Source: Lachnospiraceae bacterium (GTDB lineage: Bacteria > Bacillota > Clostridia > Lachnospirales > Lachnospiraceae). Taken from it: a stretch of DNA of 64,000 bases. The first letter of the stretch is position 1; every line of letters begins with the position of its first letter. This document shows, in pieces, positions 58,649-64,000 of the stretch. The DNA lies in NCBI GenBank assembly GCA_902362715.1, contig CABIXN010000008.1, positions 61,466 to 125,465 on the forward strand, written 5' to 3'. The translations under genes and the position numbers were made by a program. The notes below the pieces were generated by a model. That model saw nothing but the letters and a program-made list of their open reading frames with translations. It was not told the DNA's origin and ran no database searches.

Positions 58649-58690
58649 AGCATTCTGTGAAGGACAATATCACAGAATGCTTTTCTTACT
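58649..58690 (+). terminator. Terminator after the SH3 membrane protein
   Basis: AGCATTCTGTGA (58649-58660) pairs perfectly with TCACAGAATGCT (58670-58681), then TTTCTT. Confidence 0.85.
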
Positions 58691-58763
58691 CTACAGAAAA
58701 TACTGTGTTGCGATAAAGCTGAATTGATGAGCCTGGCCGGATGCTCCTTAGGGCTCTTTATTC

Positions 58764-58803
58764 TTGACAATACGGGCGCTGCTGTTATATTATCGGTATA
58801 ACA
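58764..58803 (+). promoter_or_regulatory. Promoter with GntR-type operator
   Basis: TTGACA (58764-58769) with TATATT/TATTAT near 58786-58793, and an inverted repeat TGTTATA (58783-58789), 7-base spacer, TATAACA (58797-58803) directly over the -10 box. The repeat is perfect in its seven-base arms and stands 22 bases before the YtrA-type regulator gene, so it is a good candidate autoregulatory operator. Confidence 0.7.
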
Positions 58804-58824
58804 CACGTGAAGCAGGTGATAGTA

Positions 58825-59190
58825 ATGTACATTGAGATTGATTTTGACAGTGAAGAAGCGCTTTATATGCAGCTTAGAAATCAGATAGTTATCGGAATTG
58901 CAAAAAAAGTATACCGGGAGGGAGATTCTCTGCCTTCTGTGCGTCAGCTGGCAGAGACTGTGGGCATTAATATGCACACTGTAAATAAAGCCTATAGTGT
59001 TCTTAAGCAGGAGGGGCTGATCCGGCTGAACCGCGGAAAGGGAGCCGTGATTGCTCTGGACGCGGATAAGCTGAAAGCCATAGAAGAAATGCGGCTGAAC
59101 CTTCAGATTGTGCTGGCAAAAGCATGCTGTAAGAATATCAGCCGGGAAGAGGTCCATGGGTTGGTGGATGAAATATTTAATGAATACTAA
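58825..59190 (+). CDS. GntR-family transcriptional regulator, YtrA type
   Basis: A 121-residue repressor. The winged helix-turn-helix is 'REGDSLPSVRQLAETVGINMHTVNKAYSVLKQEGLIRLNRGKGAVI' (about 33-80), with only a short C-terminal helical part, as in the YtrA subfamily, which usually controls ABC transporter genes. None adjoins it here, since clpC follows 39 bases later. ATG 58825 has AGCAGGTGATAGTA ahead; upstream GTG 58807 is not supported. Confidence 0.88.
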   Translation: MYIEIDFDSEEALYMQLRNQIVIGIAKKVYREGDSLPSVRQLAETVGINMHTVNKAYSVLKQEGLIRLNRGKGAVIALDADKLKAIEEMRLNLQIVLAKACCKNISREEVHGLVDEIFNEY

Positions 59191-59229
59191 GGCGCAGAGT
59201 TAGAAATAAGCAAGATTGGAGGGCCGTGT

Positions 59230-61686
59230 ATGATACGACCATTTACAGATCAGGCAGAAAATGCAATGAAATATGCCGCTCAGTCTGCGGGCGGTATGGA
59301 TCAGCGTTATATAGGAACAGAACATATACTGGAAGGGCTGTTAAAAGAAGAAAGCGGAATTGCCGGACAGATTTTAACAGAATTGAAAATATCAGAAAAA
59401 AAGGTGGCGGAACTGGTAGAGGGACTTATGATTCCGGGCCGCAGAGTGATGCTTAAGGATCCGGAACAGATGACGCCGGAAGCTGAGCGGCTGCTGGATA
59501 GGGCGGACAGGGCTGCTAGTCGGTTTCACAGTAATAAGATAGGAACAGAACATATATTATTCGCTATGATTCAGGATAGAGAGTGTTCTGCCTGCCGAAT
59601 TTTAATTGCTCTTGGAGTGAATCCGGCAAAAATTTATACGGATATTCTGGTTGCCATAGGGGAAGAAAAAAGCTATTCCAAAGAAGAAAGCAAAGCGTTA
59701 AGAAGCGGAAAAAAACAGCAGGTATCTGCAACGCCGGTTCTGGATAAATATGCCCGGGACATTACACTGCTTGCATCGGAAGGGAAATTAGATCCGCTGA
59801 TTGGCAGAGAAGAGCAGATGCAGCGGATGATCAGAATCTTAAGCCGGAGAACGAAAAATAATCCCTGTCTGATTGGAGAGCCGGGAGTAGGAAAAACTGC
59901 CATTGTGGAAGGGCTTGCCCAGCGGATTGCAGAGAATCTGGTGCCGGAGATGCTGCAGAAAAAGCGGCTTCTTGCCCTGGATATGTCCGCAATGGTGGCA
60001 GGTTCAAAATACCGGGGAGAGTTTGAGGAGCGCATCAAGGGTGTGATACAGGAAGTGGAAAATGCCGGGAACGTAATTTTGTTTGTGGATGAAATTCATA
60101 CTATGATTGGTGCGGGCGGAGCTGAAGGGGCAATTGATGCCTCAAATATTATGAAGCCGGCCCTGTCAAGAGGTGCTTTGCAGATGATAGGTGCCACTAC
60201 TATTCAGGAGTATCGGAAATACATTGAAAAGGATGCGGCCCTTGAGCGGCGTTTTCAGTCTGTCAATGTTCCAGAACCCAGTACAGAAGAGACGGTAGAG
60301 ATACTCAAAGGACTGCGTCCAAAGTACGAGGAACATCATCAGGTAAAAATAACGGATGCCGGTATTGAAGAGGCTGTAAAGTTGTCAGAACGTTATATCA
60401 ATGATCGTTTTCTGCCGGATAAAGCGCTGGACCTTATTGATGAGGCGGCCTCGAAAGTACATCTGGGAGGGATAAAAGTTCCGGAAGCGCTGACAGCACA
60501 AAAAGAGCTGTTGGCTGCATTAAATGAACAGCTGGAAAATGCTATTGCAGATGGTGATATAGAAAGTGCGGCTGCGGCCAGAGGAGAACGTCTGAAAGCT
60601 CAGAAAAAGTATGATCGTATTTTGAAGAAGGTACAGAAAGATATTGAGAAGAAAAATCTTTCTGTTACAGAAAAAGAGGTGGATGATGTAGTTGCTGACT
60701 GGACTCATATCCCGGTACAAAAGCTCACAGAAAAAGAGTCGGAAAGACTTCGGAAGATGGAGAGTTTTCTTCATAAGCGTGTAATTGCACAGGAAGAGGC
60801 TGTCAGTGCGGTTTCTAAAGCCGTACGGCGGGGAAGAGTAGGATTAAAGGATCCCGGCCGTCCCATCGGATCCTTCTTATTTCTGGGACCTACAGGAGTC
60901 GGAAAGACAGAGATTTCGAAAGCGCTGGCAGAGGCTGTATTTGGCAGTGAACAGGCTATGATCCGGGTAGATATGTCAGAATATATGGAGAAGCATAGTG
61001 TTTCTAAAATGATTGGTTCTCCTCCAGGTTATGTTGGATATGATGAAGGGGGACAGCTGAGTGAAAAGGTACGGAGAAATCCTTACTCTGTAATTTTATT
61101 TGATGAAATTGAAAAAGCACATCCGGATGTATTTAATATTTTGCTTCAGGTGCTGGATGATGGTCATATTACTGATTCACAGGGCAGAACGGTAGATTTT
61201 AAAAATACAATCTTAATTATGACGTCTAATGCCGGTGCGCAGGCTATTGTAGAACCTAAGAAGCTGGGGTTTGGAGTAACGGATGATGAAAAAGAAAATT
61301 ATGACCGCATGAAATCCAATGTAATGGATGAAGTAAGAAGGATTTTTAAACCGGAGTTTTTAAACCGTATTGATGAGATTATCGTTTTCCACTCTTTGAA
61401 TAAAGATCATATGAAGAAGATTGTGACGTTGATGACCAAGTCTCTTGTCCACCGCTGCAGTGTGCAGATGAATATTACATTGAATATCAGAGATTCAGTA
61501 AAAAAATATATTGTGGATGAGGCATACGATCCCAAATATGGTGCACGTCCTCTTCGAAGGATGATTCAGACCAAGCTTGAAGATGCGCTGGCAGAGGAAA
61601 TGCTGGAAGGAAAGATTAAATCCGGTGATGTTGTAGATGCAGGTGTCCAAAAAGGCACGGTAATATTTAAAGTACGAGAGGGTTAA
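59230..61686 (+). CDS. clpC: ATP-dependent Clp protease ATPase subunit ClpC
   Basis: An 818-residue AAA+ unfoldase. Clp_N repeats (about 1-145, 'YIGTEHILEGLLKE' and 'KIGTEHILFAMIQD'), AAA-1 with Walker A GEPGVGKT (216-223), a middle coiled region with a UVR-like segment ('NAIADGDIESAAAARGERLKAQKKYD'), AAA-2 with GPTGVGKT, then 'RNPYSVILFDEIEKAHPDVFNILLQVLDDGHITDSQGRTVDFKNTILIMTSNAG'. It passes unfolded proteins to ClpP. The usual ctsR-mcsA-mcsB partners are absent; a GntR gene lies in front instead. TTGGAGGGCCGTGT precedes ATG 59230. Confidence 0.95.
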   Translation: MIRPFTDQAENAMKYAAQSAGGMDQRYIGTEHILEGLLKEESGIAGQILTELKISEKKVAELVEGLMIPGRRVMLKDPEQMTPEAERLLDRADRAASRFHSNKIGTEHILFAMIQDRECSACRILIALGVNPAKIYTDILVAIGEEKSYSKEESKALRSGKKQQVSATPVLDKYARDITLLASEGKLDPLIGREEQMQRMIRILSRRTKNNPCLIGEPGVGKTAIVEGLAQRIAENLVPEMLQKKRLLALDMSAMVAGSKYRGEFEERIKGVIQEVENAGNVILFVDEIHTMIGAGGAEGAIDASNIMKPALSRGALQMIGATTIQEYRKYIEKDAALERRFQSVNVPEPSTEETVEILKGLRPKYEEHHQVKITDAGIEEAVKLSERYINDRFLPDKALDLIDEAASKVHLGGIKVPEALTAQKELLAALNEQLENAIADGDIESAAAARGERLKAQKKYDRILKKVQKDIEKKNLSVTEKEVDDVVADWTHIPVQKLTEKESERLRKMESFLHKRVIAQEEAVSAVSKAVRRGRVGLKDPGRPIGSFLFLGPTGVGKTEISKALAEAVFGSEQAMIRVDMSEYMEKHSVSKMIGSPPGYVGYDEGGQLSEKVRRNPYSVILFDEIEKAHPDVFNILLQVLDDGHITDSQGRTVDFKNTILIMTSNAGAQAIVEPKKLGFGVTDDEKENYDRMKSNVMDEVRRIFKPEFLNRIDEIIVFHSLNKDHMKKIVTLMTKSLVHRCSVQMNITLNIRDSVKKYIVDEAYDPKYGARPLRRMIQTKLEDALAEEMLEGKIKSGDVVDAGVQKGTVIFKVREG

Positions 61687-61691
61687 CGGGT

Positions 61692-63056
61692 ATGGCCAAA
61701 GGAAAGACAACAGTATATTTCTGCCAGTCCTGTGGATATGAGTCTTCCAAATGGATGGGGCAGTGTCCGGGGTGCAGAGAATGGAATACCTTTGTGGAAG
61801 AAATTGTAGATAAAAAATCATCTGCCAAAACAACAGGGAGCCGTGAAACTGCAAAGATAGTGACTTTAAAGCAGATTGAAATGTCTAAACAGCAGCGGCT
61901 TCGGACACAGATACAGGAATTTGACCGGGTACTAGGCGGCGGAATCGTACCCGGTTCTCTTGTTCTGGTAGGTGGCGATCCCGGGATCGGAAAGTCCACT
62001 CTTTTGCTTCAGGTGTGCCAAAAGCTCAGCCAGATTTCTAGGAAAGTACTCTACATATCAGGGGAGGAGTCTTTGCAGCAGATCAAAATCCGGTCAGAAC
62101 GTATCGGAACGTTTTCAGACAGCCTTACCCTGTTGTGTGAGACGAATCTTGCGGATATTAAAAATGTAATACAAAGAGAAAAACCGGAGATTGTTATTAT
62201 TGATTCTATACAGACCATGTACAGCGAAGAGATTTCTTCTGCTCCCGGCAGTGTTTCTCAGGTAAGAGAGGCTACAGCTTCTTTTATGCAGATAGCTAAG
62301 GGTATGGGGATTACGGTATTTATTGTAGGGCATGTTACGAAAGAAGGCGTGGTGGCCGGTCCCCGTGTATTAGAGCATATGGTGGACACTGTTCTTTATT
62401 TTGAAGGAGATAGACATGCAGCTTACCGGATTTTGCGTGGTGTAAAAAACCGGTTCGGTTCTACCAATGAAATCGGAGTATTTGAGATGTGCGGCGACGG
62501 GCTGCGGGAAGTACAGAACCCTTCTGAATATATGCTCAATGGGAAGCCCAAAGGAGCTTCAGGTTCTATTGTAGCCTGCTCTATAGAAGGAACCCGTCCA
62601 ATTCTTCTGGAAATACAGGCTTTAGTATGCCACAGCAGTTTTGGGATACCAAGACGAACCGCTGCGGGAGCGGATTTAAACCGGGTAAACCTGCTTATGG
62701 CAGTGTTGGAAAAACGCCAGGGGCTTCCAATGTCTTCTAGTGATGCTTATGTAAATATTGCAGGGGGAATCCGGATGACAGAACCCGCTATAGATCTTGG
62801 GATCGTACTTGCTTTGGTTTCTAGTTACCAAGATAAGGCCATATCAGACAAGACAATCTGTTTTGGAGAAGTGGGTTTAAGTGGAGAAGTTCGGGCTGTC
62901 AATATGGTACAGCAGAGAGTCCAGGAGGCAGAGAAGCTGGGATTTGAGAAATGTATTCTTCCTAAAGTATGTCTGGATTCGGTAAAAGAGATCAAAGGAA
63001 TACAGTTAATAGGGGTTGCAGATGTTCGGGAGGCGATCCGCTGTATTGGTTCATAA
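61692..63056 (+). CDS. radA: DNA repair protein RadA
   Basis: A 454-residue RecA-like branch-migration helper. The N-terminal zinc finger has C11, C14, C25 and C28 ('CQSCGYESSKWMGQCPGC'); the ATPase has Walker A 'GGDPGIGKSTLLLQ' near residue 93; the RadA-specific 'KNRFGSTNEIGVFEM' follows; the C-terminus is a Lon-protease-like fold ('MSSSDAYVNIAGGIRMTEPAIDLGIVLALVSS'). ATG 61692 is 5 bases after the clpC stop, and clpC-radA is a common Firmicute pair. Confidence 0.96.
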   Translation: MAKGKTTVYFCQSCGYESSKWMGQCPGCREWNTFVEEIVDKKSSAKTTGSRETAKIVTLKQIEMSKQQRLRTQIQEFDRVLGGGIVPGSLVLVGGDPGIGKSTLLLQVCQKLSQISRKVLYISGEESLQQIKIRSERIGTFSDSLTLLCETNLADIKNVIQREKPEIVIIDSIQTMYSEEISSAPGSVSQVREATASFMQIAKGMGITVFIVGHVTKEGVVAGPRVLEHMVDTVLYFEGDRHAAYRILRGVKNRFGSTNEIGVFEMCGDGLREVQNPSEYMLNGKPKGASGSIVACSIEGTRPILLEIQALVCHSSFGIPRRTAAGADLNRVNLLMAVLEKRQGLPMSSSDAYVNIAGGIRMTEPAIDLGIVLALVSSYQDKAISDKTICFGEVGLSGEVRAVNMVQQRVQEAEKLGFEKCILPKVCLDSVKEIKGIQLIGVADVREAIRCIGS

Positions 63057-63271
63057 AACAATCTGGTATTAGCGGCCGGCATTTTCCGGCTGCAGGGTAC
63101 CCTGTGCTGTTATGCAGCAAAAACTCTAAAGTAAAAGATCTGTATAAACTATTATGCGGTAATTCACAAATGCGTCTTTCATGTTACTGCATTATGTTTG
63201 GAAAGAGAAGGATGAAAAACAAAAAAACTCGGAAAAAGTAAAATGAGATCTAAAAAAGTTGGAAAATGTTG

Positions 63272-63303
63272 TTGACAATCTAAAATAGAAGTGATATTAT
63301 AAT
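63272..63303 (+). promoter_or_regulatory. rRNA promoter P1
   Basis: TTGACA (63272-63277) followed after 17 bases by TATTAT (63295-63300), with TATAAT also at 63298-63303. GTTGTTGACA recurs at P2. The region 63057-63271 has no gene, only a GCGGCCGG/CCGGCTGC hairpin near 63072-63093. Confidence 0.75.
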
Positions 63304-63401
63304 CGAGCTGACCGCGAAGAAGAAATTGCCAGTGAGTAAAATGTTCTAAAAAACATAAGGCAAATGTAAAGCTGGTTGGTAAAAATAACTTAAAAAAGTT
63401 G

Positions 63402-63430
63402 TTGACAAAGCATCTGATACATGATAAGAT
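63402..63430 (+). promoter_or_regulatory. rRNA promoter P2
   Basis: TTGACA (63402-63407), 17-base spacer, TAAGAT (63425-63430), preceded by an A-rich UP-like stretch (TAAAAAAG at 63391). Tandem promoters are usual for rRNA operons. Confidence 0.75.
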
Positions 63431-63436
63431 ACAAAA

Positions 63437-63911
63437 GTTGCCAAACAACAACGAAACAAAGAACCTTGATAACTGAACAGTGAAATATCCTTGAAAGATT
63501 CAAAGAGATTTTTGTCAGCGAAGTGCGAGTGCACAGCCGGGCAGAAGGATGCTGCAAAAGCTTGTTTTTGGCAGCAGACTGGTGCACGGATGTATATGAG
63601 GCTTGCCTCAAACGAGATGAAGCGAAAGCGGAATCGAGTAAGGCGCACAAGCGGCAGATCATTCAAGAACAAAGCATAAAAATATGCAACCTAAAACAGT
63701 AAAACGTTTTAAAGAATTAGCCAAGCTAATTCTGAAACGGGATACAAACGATTGAAATTATGCCTGCGCATTCTGACGGCTCGGAAACAGAAGTTTCCTC
63801 GCTAAACGTCATTATGCCAATACATCTTATTTTCAATAAAGCTGTTCTGGAAAGCAGGCTTTCCGAACCCTTTCCTGAAAATAATTTGTGCAGGCAGAAA
63901 TTAAAACACTT
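63437..63911 (+). ncRNA. rRNA operon leader, structured
   Basis: About 475 bases between P2 and 16S that carry no gene. The GAACCTTGATAACTGAACAG stretch typical of clostridial rRNA leaders lies near 63461-63480. Inverted repeats fill the 3' half: TGCCTGCGCA (63761-63770) pairs with TGTGCAGGCA (63887-63896), one G-U pair, and inside it GACG...CGTC and GGAAAC...GTTTCC nest. Antitermination and RNase III processing are the likely roles. Open frames here are accidental. Confidence 0.7.

Positions 63912-64000
<89 letters not shown>

Noticed and set aside
63061..63093. TGGTATTAG(T/C)GGC shared between 63064 and copy B near 15700 as a third element copy
   Set aside because: Only about a dozen bases agree and none of the diagnostic hairpins is present at 63 kb.

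Overview
The window looks like a chromosomal segment of a low-to-moderate GC, Gram-positive member of the Clostridia, most probably Lachnospiraceae. The pointers are strong AGGAGG-type ribosome binding sites, TTGACA/TATAAT promoters, the gene set (DUF1836, YerC/YecD, CPBP, YlmH, DUF368, sortase-like and SH3 surface proteins), a full F-type ATP synthase operon, and the 5' end of a 16S rRNA gene of lachnospiraceal type at the right edge. Genus cannot be fixed from 89 bases of 16S. Most genes run on the + strand, toward the rRNA operon.

Layout. 1-4.1 kb: tail of a HAD phosphatase, then a thiamine-thiazole operon thiS-thiF-thiG-thiH-thiE behind a strong promoter and a structured leader that is not a recognisable TPP riboswitch. 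4.1-8.6 kb: DUF554 and CPBP membrane proteins, a short promoter-peptide-terminator leader, a CNNM/CorC-type CBS protein and an orphan ABC binding lipoprotein. 8.6-9.8 kb: tRNA-Thr and an internally deleted IS30-family element with recognisable terminal inverted repeats. 9.9-17.4 kb: oligoendopeptidase, YerC, DUF1836 regulator, PcrA helicase, a small acidic membrane protein and RlmD. 17.4-20.7 kb: a decaying accessory patch with a 5'-degenerate YhcG/DUF1016 nuclease, TIGR04076 and ACT-domain proteins, an ADP-ribosylglycohydrolase split by one in-frame stop, and a flavoprotein.

20.8-38 kb: MATE exporter, an unusual pseudo-Fic/beta-propeller fusion (minus strand), an RsmH paralogue, a wall-anchored M6 metalloprotease, IMP dehydrogenase, an esterase, a beta-glucoside PTS plus 6-phospho-beta-glucosidase pair, guanine deaminase and an NSS sodium symporter. 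38.1-44.7 kb: atpBEFHAGDC with its own promoter and a 230-nt leader holding a long hairpin and an 18-bp perfect palindrome. 44.8-56.3 kb: dihydrouridine synthase, aminopeptidase P, NifS/NifU-type Fe-S pair, aspartokinase, YlmH, then a tightly coupled trio (condensation/acetyltransferase-like enzyme, zinc-ribbon membrane protein, HSL-type hydrolase), and a DUF368 membrane protein on the minus strand. 56.6-64 kb: two cell-envelope proteins, a YtrA-type GntR regulator with a clear operator, ClpC, RadA and the promoter/leader region of an rRNA operon.

The most interesting signals are: (1) two copies, 15 kb apart, of a structured non-coding element with shared hairpins, ahead of thiS and rlmD; (2) the pseudo-Fic-propeller fusion, whose Fic catalytic residues are replaced without gaps; (3) the 52.4-55.3 kb trio, which looks like a dedicated acyl-transfer/hydrolysis membrane module; (4) the leader ahead of the CNNM gene; and (5) the palindrome and hairpin in the ATP synthase leader. 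No CRISPR array, prophage or complete defence system is visible.
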